A stretch of DNA of 64,000 nt, from NCBI GenBank assembly GCA_965153455.1, contig OZ234503.1, positions 12,095,118-12,159,117 of the forward strand. The letters are read 5' to 3'. The notes beneath the pieces are model-generated. The model made no database searches. It had not been told where the DNA came from and saw only the letters and a program-made list of their open reading frames with translations. Both the position numbers and the translations under genes were made by a program. This stretch comes from Sphagnum compactum. Lineage: Eukaryota; Bryophyta; Sphagnopsida; Sphagnales. Positions 12,640-24,800 of this stretch are shown piece by piece. How positions within the stretch are numbered: position 1 is the stretch's first letter; each line of letters begins with the position of its first letter.

Positions 12640-13275
12640 TGATGGATTTGCCCATACATGCACATTCAGGATTTGACCACACTTTTAGGCGTTTATAATG
12701 TTGTGAAAATGATCATGATGACGACGATGACAATGATGATGATGATGATGTATCTAAAAAATAGATGGAAGCAAAAGAAGATCTTGGATTGGCCATGGAT
12801 GCACAATCAGGATATAACCAGTTTTGGATGTTTATAACATTGTGTAAATGATGATGATGCTGACGGATGTGAAAATTCAATAGGTGAAAAAGACGATCAT
12901 GGATTCCCCATGGATGCACAGTCAGGATTTGACCACTTTTTTGGGTGTTTATAAATGATGATGATGAAGGATGTTAAAAATAGATAGACGGAAAAGAACA
13001 TGATGGATTTCCCATGAATGCACATTCGAATTTGGGCCCTTTTGTGTGTTTATGAATACTATGAATATGATGATGAGGATGAGGAATGTGAAAAATAGAT
13101 AGATGCAAAAGAAGATGGATTGCACATGGATGCAGATTCAGAATTTGGCCACTTTTGTGTGTCAATAAATGCTGTGAATATGGTGATGAGGATGAGTGGA
13201 TGTAAAATGTAGATAGATGCAAAAGAAGATGATGGATTGCACATGGATGGAGATTCAGAATTTGACCACTTTTGT
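12640..13275. repeat. 103-141 bp tandem repeat rich in GATGAT
   Basis: About six degenerate units, each with GGATTGGCCATGGATGCACA-like, CAGGATTTGACCAC-like and (GATGAT)n blocks. The GGATTTGACCAC-type block falls near 12,669, 12,810, 12,924, 13,027, 13,141 and 13,258. An inverted partial copy is at 18.34-18.56 kb. His/Ser-rich frames across it are not genes. The 12,120-12,640 gap is AT-rich with nothing identified. Confidence 0.8.
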
Positions 13276-15065
13276 TCAGAAAGTGATTCTTCTAATGTAA
13301 TTCTATGTAATATGGAACAACTTCCTTGCTAGGTCCATGTGTTGAACCATAATTTTCAATTTTAAACGAGCACAAATTTTGTGCAAAGTTGCATGGAGAT
13401 AAAATTTCGTACTTTTGTCTTTGTAATTCTACCACACATCCTTTCTATGCATGTTGGCAACTACAAATCTATTTTCAAAATCACTACCCTAAACATGGTC
13501 TTTATCAATTTTATCCCTAAACCCTAAAGCTACAAATTTGTTCTCAAAATGTAAACCATAAACTTGGTCTCTTTTAATTGTTGTCAAACCTTAATTAAAA
13601 ATATAAAACCTTAAGCCCTTATCCTTTGTTTTCTTTTTTGGATAATTTGGATTATATGATTTTTTGTCTTTGTCCTTTTAATTTTATAACACATCCTATT
13701 ACGCATGTTGGTAGCAATAGATTCTAGTCTCAATTGATTAACCCTGAACTTGATCTCTTTCAATTTCTATCAAATCCTAAAGTTGCCAAACACTAAACCC
13801 CTCTCCTTTGCTTTCTTTTCTATATAATGTGGATTATATGTTTTTATGTTTGTGTTTTTTTAACTTTGTAACACATTTTCTCTATGTTTGTTGGCAACTT
13901 CAAATTTTGGTTTCAAAACCTTAAACCTAAACCTAGTCTTTTTAAGTTTATGTCAAACCCTAAAGCTACCAAACCCTAAATTTTTCTCCTTTGTATAAAG
14001 TTACAAATTTTATTGATTGTCTCCATTGATTTAAATGCATTTCATGGTGAACAAGGTATGGAGGGATTTGACCCTAACCCATTCATGACCCAATAAATGA
14101 TTGTGGAATATTGGTTAATGAGAAGCCCACAAAGGCACCTCAGAAAGATAAAGCCTTGAGGTGCATTGTGGATTCTTTCGATTTAAATTGCTTAACCGAC
14201 TCCTAAAATGATCACTTCACGTTTTATAGTCAAGATAGAAAAAATGTGACACAATTTGTACCAAGTGAAGTTTGAAAAGTAGTTTACACATATTACAAGT
14301 TGAAGTACCCTGATTTTACTTTCCAAGAAGGGAGCTTAAAAGATAGACTATGAGATACATTGAATCTAAAGATAAACACATCCAATGAGGAAGGTGGAAA
14401 AAGGGTTATTTTGTAAAGTGATTAAATTTTTGCACAATTCAAATCAACTGATGGACATGCAACACAAAATGTATTGAGAAGGTGACATAATTTGATGGAA
14501 AGTACAACAAATCCATTTCATCATTCCTCTCCTATCCCTTCTCTTAACCCTATTCTTAACCTTACATCAAATGAGCCCACAAGGCCGTCATCTATACTTC
14601 TTACCACATCTATGGGTACATCAATTGAAAGGCCAATGATCAAGTTTGGAGATGTTGCAATCACAATCAAAAACATTTGCCACTATCACTAGCAAACTAG
14701 AAGCTAGTGTGAAGGGGAGGCTTTATCAAGGCCAAAGGTAAATGCTAGCATAGAAAAAAATGCATTCAAAATAGCCAATTTAAGGGTACTTAGAGACTAT
14801 GAAATCATTACAAATGCAGAGTTCAAAATAGGGTCAAAGATTTGTTAGACTTTCAATCATAGTCACCATCCCAACCATGTTTTATTGGGTCATTTTGGTA
14901 TTCGTTGATAACTTCAAAATTTGTGAAATCTTAGTGACACTTTTGTAAGAAGTTAGTTTATAATGTAGTATCCCTAAACAAGTGACTGTGTTTTTCTTTT
15001 GTTGAATCAAAATGTTTCATTAACCTTCTCCATTTGGATTTCAATCCCCCGATGCCCCATTCCCG
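13275..15065. other. AT-rich gene-free spacer
   Basis: Low-complexity sequence with a repeated phrase built on AACCCTAAAGCTACAAA (near 13,520, 13,770 and 13,960), suggesting two or three diverged copies of a ~250-400 bp unit. No transposase motif or gene recognised. Confidence 0.4.
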
Positions 15066-15835
15066 TCTAACTCAAAAACCTACAATATTTTGATGTAAGT
15101 CAATTTGACCACCTTCCAAAAAAACCAAAACCCTAAAACTTGAAACACAACCTTAAACTTAACCTTGAAATCTTAAACATCCATGTTTATATTTAATTTA
15201 AACCTTAAAGTTTACATTTAACCTAAAATCCTAAACCTAAAACTTAAAACCATAACCCTAAAAACCTAAATTCAAAACCCTAAAAATAAACCTTAACTTT
15301 AAACATAAAAACTAAAATTAAACCCTAAAACCTAAAACCCAAGAAATAAACCTAAATTGTAAACCTTAAACTTATACCTAAAACCTGAACCCAATAATTT
15401 ATATGTAATTTAGAAACTTAAACCTTAAACCTAAACTTAAATCTAAAACCTTAAACATAAACATAAACTTTAACCCTAAATTAAAAACCTTAGAACCATA
15501 TAAACCTAAAACCTTAATAATAAACCCAAACCTTAAACCTTATAACTTTAACCCTAAAGCTCATATTTAATGTAAAAACCTTTAAACCCTTAAGTTTAAT
15601 CATTAAACTTAAACCTAAGACCCAAGACATAAACCTTAAACACCAAACCTAGACCCAAAAATTTATATTTAACCTAGAAACCAAAAAACTTACACTTAAT
15701 CCTTAAAACCTATATTTAAAACCCTAAACATGAACTTAAAACCTAATCTTAAAGCCTAAACTTAAAAACCTAACATAAACTTAAACTTAAACCTAAAAAT
15801 TAAAACCCTAGAACCTAACCTTAAAATCAAATGAA
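15065..15835. repeat. Degenerate telomere-like tract (CCCTAAA-related)
   Basis: Around 750 bases built almost entirely from variants of AAACCCTAAA, AAACCTTAAACC and AACCTAAAAC on the plus strand. This is a degraded relative of the plant telomere unit CCCTAAA. Perfect adjacent heptamers are rare. It is therefore an old interstitial tract or a satellite of similar composition rather than a chromosome end. Confidence 0.7.
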
Positions 15836-16799
15836 ATGTCAAACTTGCATGCATTTTGTTGTACGCCTTCACAACCACTACTATAATTCCTAATTTTTTT
15901 GACTAGAAATTTTGGTCAAAAAGGACCCATTTTGGACAAACATAAAAAAAACTTTAGTCATTGTGGATAAATTGTTTTGAACATGTCCATTGTGACTAGG
16001 ATGTGTACTTTTGACTAGGCCTAGGTTGATATTTTTGACCAATCATTTTGACTAGTACTTTTGATTAGTATTTTTAACTAGTCAATACAATAGTTAAATG
16101 ATTTTTTTATTGGTCAAACACTATTTCGATTAGGCAAATGCCATGTGTGGCATTTAAACATTGGCCACCTAGGCTATGCCACGTGAAATTTAAACATTGG
16201 CCATTTAGGCTACGCCACGTAGAATCTAAGCAACTTAGGTTAAGCCTAAAATTAGATACCTATTCCTAAGGTCCATGTGTCTAAGAACCTACAACCTAAG
16301 CTTCAAGAGCCTATAAAACAAACGACTAGGCAAAAAAACTTAAAATAGGTTGGGCAACCTAAGCCATGACCTTTACTAGGTTTAAATGTACACCACCTAG
16401 ATTAAGCCTACACCTAAATGACCTAAGTAGGAAAATCCTATTTCATCTTGAATTTGACCTTTAAAGTTGAACCTTTTCAATTGGCTCATCCCAAGTGGCC
16501 TTTTTTTTTGAAATATTTTTATGTTTTGGATGCTTATGGTGCATCTATTTATATTACTCATCATTTGGAAAAGATGACAAACAATATGGGACAAACTTTT
16601 GGGAGGGAAAAACAATTTCATGTCCAGACAACACTAGAGCCTTTTAAATCACAAAAGATTATTCTTAAATAATTATGTAAGATAGATACATAAAATAAAA
16701 AAATAAAGATGGAAATAAATAAATACACCTACATATAAGCTACTTGTATTTACACTATTTAACCACATATTTACATTACATAAGTTAAATAGGTGGTTA

Positions 16800-17600
16800 A
16801 TTTAGCTTAGAAAATTTTAATTATGGAAAAACTAATGATTGGTAAAATAATAATGGCTAAACCAACCAAAAATTAAAAATAATTATGGAAAAATAACCAT
16901 GGTTAAACTAATTATGGTTCAATTAACCATATCTAAATAAATAATGGTTAATATATAATGAATAAACTAATTGTGGGTAAAATAATTATGGCAAAACCAA
17001 CCATGGCTAAATTAAAAATGGCTAAATTAATGAATGAATAAATATTTTATGGTTAAACCAACTATGCATAAATTAATTATGGTTAAAATAAAAATGAATG
17101 AAGTAATTATGCTTAAAATAATTATGGCAAAATTAACCATGGCTAAACTAGAAAAGGTTAAACTAACCATGAGTAAATAAATTTGGCTAGAGTAACCACT
17201 AATAAAGTTAATATGGCTAAACTAACTAATGAATAAATATTTTATGGCAAAAAAATTATTAAAAAGAATTATGGTTTAAGTAAACATGAATGAAATAATT
17301 ATGGCTAAAATAAAAATGATTAAAATAATTATGACAAAATCAACAATGGCCTAATTAATAATGGTTAATTTAATTATACTAAACTAATTATCATGGTTAA
17401 AATTATTAGGGCTAAACCAATTATTGTTAAATTGACCATGGTTAGATTAATTATAGTTTTTTTTTTAATTAAATTTTCCATAGGTAGTTGAACCATAATT
17501 GATTTCAATCTAGTCAACTTAACCATAGCTAAATAAACCATATAGATATAATTAATTTGGTCATGATTCATTTAGTTATGATTAACTATTTTTTACATTT
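16800..17600. repeat. Short-period degenerate AT repeat
   Basis: Irregular reiteration of AATTATGGCTAAA, TAACCATGGCTAAA and TAATTATGGTTAAA, period roughly 13-18 bases, across about 800 bases. No gene. The 15,835-16,800 stretch before it is AT-rich, with a few direct repeats such as GCCACGTGAAATTTAAACA / GCCACGTAGAATCTAAGCA. Confidence 0.7.
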
Positions 17601-18339
17601 TTAAATTTTTTTCTAATTGGTCAAACATAGTCAAAATGTTACATGGAGTCCCAAGATACCCAATTAGTATTGGAATTTATAATTGGCGATTTTGATAAGG
17701 CCATTGGCCATGTTGATCAAGCCTACTTAGTTAGTCCTATTGATTGAATATAATAGGTGACCTTATTGACTAAGGCACTTGTCAAATTGACTACGTGATA
17801 TTTTTAAATTCAATTTGACAAGATGTCCGATTTGACTAATTGTCAAATTGATCATTCTAGTCAAATTGGTCATTCTAGTCAAATTGATTAGTCAATGTTG
17901 TTATAAAAAATCTTTGCAAAGTTCTTAATGTCAAATATGTTTGTCTTCTTCATGCATGGTATAAAACCTGAAGTAGAAGTAGGTATTAGTTTCGAATTCA
18001 TTATTAATGATTTATAATTGTGATGTGCCTATGTTCAATTTAGATGCTATCATTTTATGTTTATGAAACATTCGGCTGTTTTGTGTTTTCGGAACATTTG
18101 AACACCCCTAGAGCCAAGCTCCGCCCAAGCTGCCATGAGGGGGGGGCGAGACAGAAGAAGAATTTAAAGGACGATGGGTTTAAGGTTTAGGGGTTACACT
18201 AGAAGGCATAAAGAAAGCATCCGAGAATATGGTGGATTGGAAGGAAACAAAGTATGGAAAGAAACCCTAATAAAAACCATTGTAAAACAAGTGTCATCTA
18301 CCTTCTCATCCATGTAGCCCAAGCATCCACCTCTTCGAC

Positions 18340-18560
18340 TTTTGGTTTTCAGAAGTTCTTCTTTTCCATCTATCAATATTTCTCATCCATCGATCATCCT
18401 CATCAGCATCATCATTTTCATAGCATTACTGACACTCCAAAGTGGTCAAATCCTAAACGTGCATCCCTGCACAATCCATCATCTTCTTTTGCATCTATCT
18501 ATTTGTTACATCCATCATCAATTATCCTCCTCATCATATTCCACATCCTATAAACCCATG
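18340..18560. repeat. Inverted partial copy of the 12.6-13.3 kb tandem repeat
   Basis: The reverse complement carries the same blocks as the array at 12,640-13,275: GTGGTCAAAT / GACCACTTTG, TGCACAATCCATC, GCATCTATCTAT and a TCATCC-rich run. About one and a half units. Flanks 17,600-18,340 and 18,560-19,800 show no gene. A weakly similar AAATTGGTCATTCTAGTC direct repeat is at 17,845-17,885. Confidence 0.6.
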
Positions 18561-19803
18561 TATACCCAAAATCCCAACCTAATCCAAATGTGACCAAGAA
18601 AAAAAATTAATTTGTTGTTTTTTCCTCTCTTAGATGATATTGCTATGCAACACATTTTCACCCATTTGCCATCGACACCTTCAATGCTTTGACATCTTCA
18701 TTGACTGAATAAGGCATGGTTTAGGGTTGTAGGCAAAAACCTTTCTTGGAATGCATTGGAGGTAGTGAGAATTAACCATAGGTCCTACTTCCAACACCTT
18801 GCCACTAATGGTACCCCAAAGTAATCACTCCAAATCCACTTTGAGTTTCAGCATCAATCTTTGAAAATGTGTTTGGATCCCATTGACTTAGTTTATCCAC
18901 ACTTTATGTTTATTATATCAACTCTTTGCTTTGTGTAACCTTTTTCTCCTTTCATTACCTGCTGGGAAACATTGTTCATCATTTCATTTCCCACAAAGTC
19001 ATGGCACATGCCCCATGTTGGTGGTAGGCCCCAAACTTGAGCATGTGTAGGTTTTAGACTTGAAAATTTTCCTATCAGAGTTGAACTTTTCAGCCTTCAC
19101 AGAATGGATGTATTTGGTCATTGTTCAATAATTCACAGCCTGTGTCACGAGATATAATCGGGGTTGTTAGAGCTAGAAGTAGTGATTTTTTGGTGGCTGA
19201 AATTCGCCATTTTGTTATTAAGAAAAAAACCCCAAGCAATCAAGTGAACATTTCGGAGGATTTCTTAAAAAATCCTTGCATTTTTAGAGGAAGAAGAGAG
19301 TTATGAAGTCATCAAGATTTTTTGGGAGGGTTTGGGCAGATTTCTAGTTTTTTTCTTTTGAAATCTCCATATTTAGTTAATAGGTTTTAGTGGTTCGCCA
19401 ACATGTGATAGGATTCCTAGAACTTTATTTGTCTTGTAGCCAGATCTGGCTAAATCCTCTTGTGGCCGATGGCCACTTTTGATGCAACATGAGAAAATTG
19501 AAAAAATAAACATTGGCTGGAACCTCTGAATTGTGTGTCAGCAAAAAAAAACTTATTGGCCATTTGAAATCTTCCCCAAAGTTGGGCATACATTAGAGAA
19601 ACCCCTAAATTCACCGGGAGTTTCATAGGGTGTCTCACACCCTATTAAAATTCTCGCCCTAAGGTCTAGTCGTCCGTAAGGTCACCCTGACTAACTGTGG
19701 GCGGTTTTTGAAAAAGAGGGGGTGAGAAGGTGTTGATCACGTGGGCGTGCCTCTGACTGGCTTAAAATAGGTGGACAGTCCAAGAAGTTGCCAATTCTAT
19801 ATT

Positions 19804-19920
19804 TGGATTGGGGAGGGGGAGCAGAGGTGTTGCGAGAGGTTTTTTTTTGGGATTTTGAGGGGATTGGGGAGGGGGAGCAGAGGTTGTTGCGAGAGGTTTT
19901 TTTTTGGGATTTTGAGGGGA
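19804..19920. repeat. Two-copy 58 bp tandem duplication
   Basis: The unit starting GGATTGGGGAGGGGGAGCAG and ending TTGGGATTTTGAGG is present twice head-to-tail, nearly identical, so recent. Confidence 0.9.
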
Positions 19921-20068
19921 TTTGGGTGGGGTTTTTCATTTCTTGAAGGATGGGCGGGCTAGGGGTTTAGGTAGGCCTCCTAAAATTATGGATTTCTAAA
20001 AATAGCGCCCGAATTTCTATAAAATGAGTTTGGAATTGTCCATAAAATAGGAAAAAAATTATACACAC

Positions 20069-22235
20069 GTGGCAACTAGTAGGAGGGTTTCCTCAATAGG
20101 GTTTAGCATTTTTGTTCGTTTGTGCGCCATGAAGTCGACCCCATTCCAGACGAAGCATGCCCTGGAGTTTGGCCTGGAGGTCGTCTCCAAGGATGCCAAA
20201 GGAAATGTGACCATGCGGTGCTTTTATTACGTCCACGAAGGCCGAGATAGCATGGAGGTCAGCGGTAGTTCAAGCCATAAACGAAAGGCGACCTCGACCA
20301 TCAAATATTTCACTAAACCGTTCATTCTCTTCAACTATCACTACCATTTGAAACAGCACACCAAGTCGTGGGCTGCCTAGTAGGCGTTGTCTGACTAGGA
20401 CAAAAAGGAATACTTCAAGAGCAAGGTGAAGCGCATCAACATTTGGCACTAGCACATGGACCTGACCGCAGACTCGATCGAATTCGTCATCTCAGCTGAC
20501 ATTGTTGACACGATCATTGGCCATATTTTCTTCCACAATGAATAACAATTGTTCAATGATAGCGACAGTGACGATGACACTATGACAGTTGAGGCAGATC
20601 GTGAAGAGGGCTGTTAAGAAGTTCAAGGAGAAGGTCAACGCCATGAAGTTGCTCGTCAAACAATTTGACAAATCGATGTACAAGGTCACAATCAAGAACG
20701 TCACACATTTTGAACTGGCGATGGACCATGTTTCGATCGGCATGTTGTTTTGGCAGACAAGAACAACCATTTAACAAGCCAAGGACCGCACCAAGACGAC
20801 CAAGTTGACGGGAATCAATGACCTAATTGTTGGTCAGTACGTTCAAGTCATGGTCACCACTGCTCTACACAACAATTTCGACATCATCGATGACAAATTT
20901 GTTTGGGCAATCTTGTTGGCTGGCGATAGTAGCATGCACCGTGGACAGTCTTTCTTCGATCTATTCATGCGCGCTTGCTACTACGATGATCTCACGAACC
21001 TAGTTGTTGTCCCCATGTTCGAGTGCCACACCGCCGAGAACATGTTCAACATGGTCGTCAAATTTGTCGACGCATTGTACGGCCGGTGGTGCAACAAGCT
21101 GAACAAAGTGTCGTCCGATGAAGAGAACGATGACCGGTCATCACTCTAGGTTCGTCACGCGCATGGTTTGATCCGCTTCTAACAAGGTGCTGCGCGTTTA
21201 GTGCACGCCACATCAGATCGATATTATCATCAAGGCTTCGATTGAAGATGGCTCTTAGATCAAATTTGCATATAGCTAGTCGATATTTCTATAATCGTAA
21301 GACAATCTTATAATCGCCATGAACGTCAAGTGCCCGAAAAAGACCAATCGATGGGTGCATTTGGGACGCCTAATCAAGTTCTTCCAACAGTAGCGAGGTC
21401 ATCTAATCACCTATACGATTGAGAAGCGCCCTGCAGATGCCCCATCCTCCATTTGGTGGGTCATCACCTACTCGATTGCTCTGACCGTCGACACAGTCAA
21501 TGTCACTTTCATCATGTTGTAAGAAAGGTCGCATTTGCTCGCACAACAAGAGTAACGTATCCATATGCTAATTAGCACCATTATGACAATGTTCAACATT
21601 GAGATGATCGAAGAGCTCAACAGGGGTGATAACGAAGGAGCGAGCGACTATGTCAATTTTGAGCAATGGCACATCAATGTCGACTCAATCGTTGCCCACA
21701 TCGAGGACCAAGGGTCATTCCTTCGGCAGTGCAACAAAGAGCTAGATGCTATCGATTAAGAACTCGTCGTCAAGGAAATTGGCATGTTTGCGATGGAACT
21801 AGTTGCCGACCTCCAAGACATCAAGGTCGAGCGGGACGACGCGAATAGACCCCTCGATTTAAAATGTGTCGTTGGTGCTACCTGCTCAGCTGGTCAAGCT
21901 TCGCACCAGCGTGTTCATTCGGGAGAAGCTGGACCCTTTTCGTGTTCATATCTCAAAGTTTTGACCGGTTGAAAAAATCGACCTAATCGAGGATGAGCAT
22001 CATCATCTACGTAAGGTTTATAACTTAGACCCGACTTTAAAAGCTGTAATCGATAAACAAGACCACTAAACATCATTCAACCTTGGATGGGACGTCTTAC
22101 TGGCTAGCCAATTTGATTCCCTGCGTGCATTTGTTGGTGGTCTAGCTACCATGTTTGCCAACACAACATCAGTCGAGTTTGATTTTTTTATCCTTAAATG
22201 GGAAATGGACAAAAACAGACCTCTTTGATGCAACT
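20069..22235 (+). pseudogene. hAT-like transposase remnant
   Basis: Coding sequence is readable in three successive frames broken by many stops. The N-terminal part (KHALEFGLEVVSKDAKGN, then CFYYVHEGR, then FTKPF) resembles the BED-like head of a hAT-type transposase family that I recall as common in oomycetes and present in some plants. The middle (FVWAILLAGDSSMHRGQSF, VPMFECHTAENMFNM) is the catalytic-core region. The end (ANTTSVEFDFFILKWEMD) resembles the C-terminal dimerisation region. Frame shifts fall near 20,610 (extra G in GAAGAGGGCT) and between 21,150 and 21,565. Stops begin at 20,378, often where Gln or Glu is expected. It is GC-richer than the surrounding DNA. It is certainly dead as an enzyme; family identity is from memory. 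Confidence 0.7.
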
Positions 22236-23540
22236 GTTATCGCAACCCTAGCCTTGGGTTCGCAACCAAAGTAAGGGGTTACAATGTAGCAGGCCAAGAG
22301 GAAGCCCTGGAGTGAAGGAAAGTGTGAGGGAATGCACCCTCACACTCTGAAGGGAACTTGCACTTTGGGGAGTTGGAGTCCCGGTGGATTCTTGAATTTT
22401 CAGAAGGAGATTGCAGGGGCCAAAACTTCATGGATTGAAGAGTTCCTTATATCATTGGGAAGATCTTGGAACGTAGATGTCTAAAATGGGCTTGTATGAC
22501 CCAATTGAATATCTGAAACACAAGTTTTTGCCAAAAGAAAGGCCGGGAGTCAAATTGACAATTTGACTCCCGACCATTAAAAGTTGGGAATCGACCCGAT
22601 TTACTAGCGTGTAGGTGGCGTGCGACATACCATTGAAAAGCTCTCGACAAGGCCTATACTTTTGCTTCAAACCTCATCTCAATCAAAGGTCTGCATGCAA
22701 AGTTATGGGGCCCCAAAGTTGCGGAAGTCCCAACCTTCCCAATTTTGGGACTCCCATTTGGGAGTCATGAGACAAAATGCAATTTGGATGTGGGCCTCGT
22801 GGAGAGGCACAAAGTATACTATATGGGAGGAAGGTGGTGGCTTCCCCTAAGTTCGGGCCATGGTAAGTTTTGTGAGTCCGAATTTGCCCGTGGCTCGTCC
22901 TAGCACCAAAAGTGCTCTGATTATGCATTAACACCATTAGGAAATGCGTCCTAGTTCACTATGGGTTTCACTAGATTTTTGAGTGAATTTGGACAATTTC
23001 ACTAGGTGAAATTGATTAACCCCCTAATGAACGGGGACTAGTTGCTACGAACAATGACTTGTTTCACTAGTAACTAGTGAAACAAGGTTATTCTCAAGTG
23101 AAATACAAATTTACCAAACCATTCACTTGTTAGTTAATTAATTAACCAGTATGGAAATTAATTAAATTTTAATTATTGAATACATAATACTATTGATAAT
23201 TTCATGATTTTTAAAGCCTATTATTTATTGACACGTGTCACTACTTATGCTAGGTTAAAAACCTACCTAGGTAGGCCACGTAACCAACCTAGGCTCCTAA
23301 CCTAGGAATTCGATAGGAGAATATTCGGTCAACATGCCATGTTGACCACACATAACACCACCCATGAGGTTTGATCCCTTGACCTTTGGAATGGGGGCAA
23401 ACACTTTTACCATCAAACCACCCCACTTGTTGTGATAATATGTTACATTACATTCTATTTATCAAATATTTCATTTTGAACATTACAAAAATATAAACTT
23501 TGAAAATTGGCAATCCTAAACAATTATAATATATGGCTAT
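22235..23540. other. Gene-free spacer with two perfect palindromes
   Basis: No gene found. Two inverted repeats stand out: 22,544-22,572 (arms CGGGAGTCAAATT, 3-base loop) and 23,058-23,086 (arms CTTGTTTCACTAG, loop TAA). Repeated TTTCACTAG motifs at 22,960-23,100 recur near 25,375-25,450, on the far side of the minisatellite. This suggests that both are parts of one element. Confidence 0.6.
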
Positions 23541-24800
23541 TAGTTGTTTTTTTATTAGTGCTATTGGTGGTTATTAATGGCTATTGGTACCTATTCTATT
23601 TGTGGCTATTAATGTTTTTTAGTGGTTATTCTATTAATAGTTATTAATGGTTATTCTATTAATGGCCATTAGTAGTTATTCTATTGGTGACTATTCTATT
23701 AATGGCTACTGGTGGCTATTCTATTAATGGCTACTGGTGGTTATTCTATTAATAGATATTTGTGATTAATGTATTAATGGCTATTGGTGGTTATTCTATT
23801 AATGGCTATTGGTGGTTATCTTATTAATGGTTATTCGTGATTAATTTATTGATGGATATTGGTGGCTAATATATTAATGGCTATTTATGATTAATTTATT
23901 AATGGCTATTGGTGGCTAATCTATTAATGGCTATTGGTGGCTATTCTATCAATAGCTACTGGTGGTCATTCTATTAATGGTTACTGGTGGCTAATCTATT
24001 AATGGCTATTGGTGGCTATTCTATTAATGGCTACTGGTGGTTATTCTATTAATGCTTACTGGTGGTTATTCTATTAATGGCTACTAGTGGTTATTCTATT
24101 AATGGCTACTAGTGGTTATTCTATTAATGGCTACTGGTGGCTATTCTATTAATGATTACTGGTGGTTATTCTATTAATGGCTATTGTGGCTATTCTATTA
24201 ATGGCTATTGGTGGCTATTCTATTAATGGCTACTAGTGGTTATTCTATTAATGGCTATTGGTGGTTATTCTATTAATGGCTATTGGTGGTTATTCTATTA
24301 ATGGCTATTGGTGGTTATTCTATTAATGGCTATTGGTGGTTATTCTATTAATGGCTATTGGTGGCTATTCTATTAACAGCTATTCGTGATTAATGTATTA
24401 ATGGCTGTTGTGGTTATTTTATTAATGGCTATTCGTGATTAATCTATTAATGGCTATTGGTGGCTATTTTATTAATGGCTATTCATGATTAATCTATTAA
24501 TGGATATTGGTGGCTATTCTATTAATGGCTATTGGTGGCTAATTTATTAATGGTTATTTGTGATTAATCTATTAATGGTTATTGGTGGCTATTCTATTAA
24601 TGGCTATTGGTGGCTAATCTATTAATGGTTATTCGTGATTAATATATTAATGGCTATTGGTGGCTAATCTATTAATGGCTGTTGGTGGTTATTCTATTAA
24701 TGGCTATTAGTGGCTATTGGTGGCTATTTTATTAATGGCTATTGGTGGTTTTTTTATTGGTGGTTATTGACGGCTATTTTATTATGGTTATCAATGGTTA
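23540..24800. repeat. 25 bp minisatellite, about 50 copies
   Basis: Unit CTATTAATGGCTATTGGTGG plus TTATT, period exactly 25 where best preserved (24,245 to 24,270 onward). Variants replace GGTGG by CGTGAT or GCTATT by GCTACT. The sequence to 25,890 on the right is AT-rich with no gene. Confidence 0.95.

Noticed and set aside
12713-13244. Ser/His-rich minus-strand frames
   Set aside because: Frames across a GATGAT-rich tandem repeat; no start context, motif or splice signals.
23540-24800. Possible CRISPR-like array
   Set aside because: The units are contiguous with no unique spacers, and the surrounding genes are eukaryotic.
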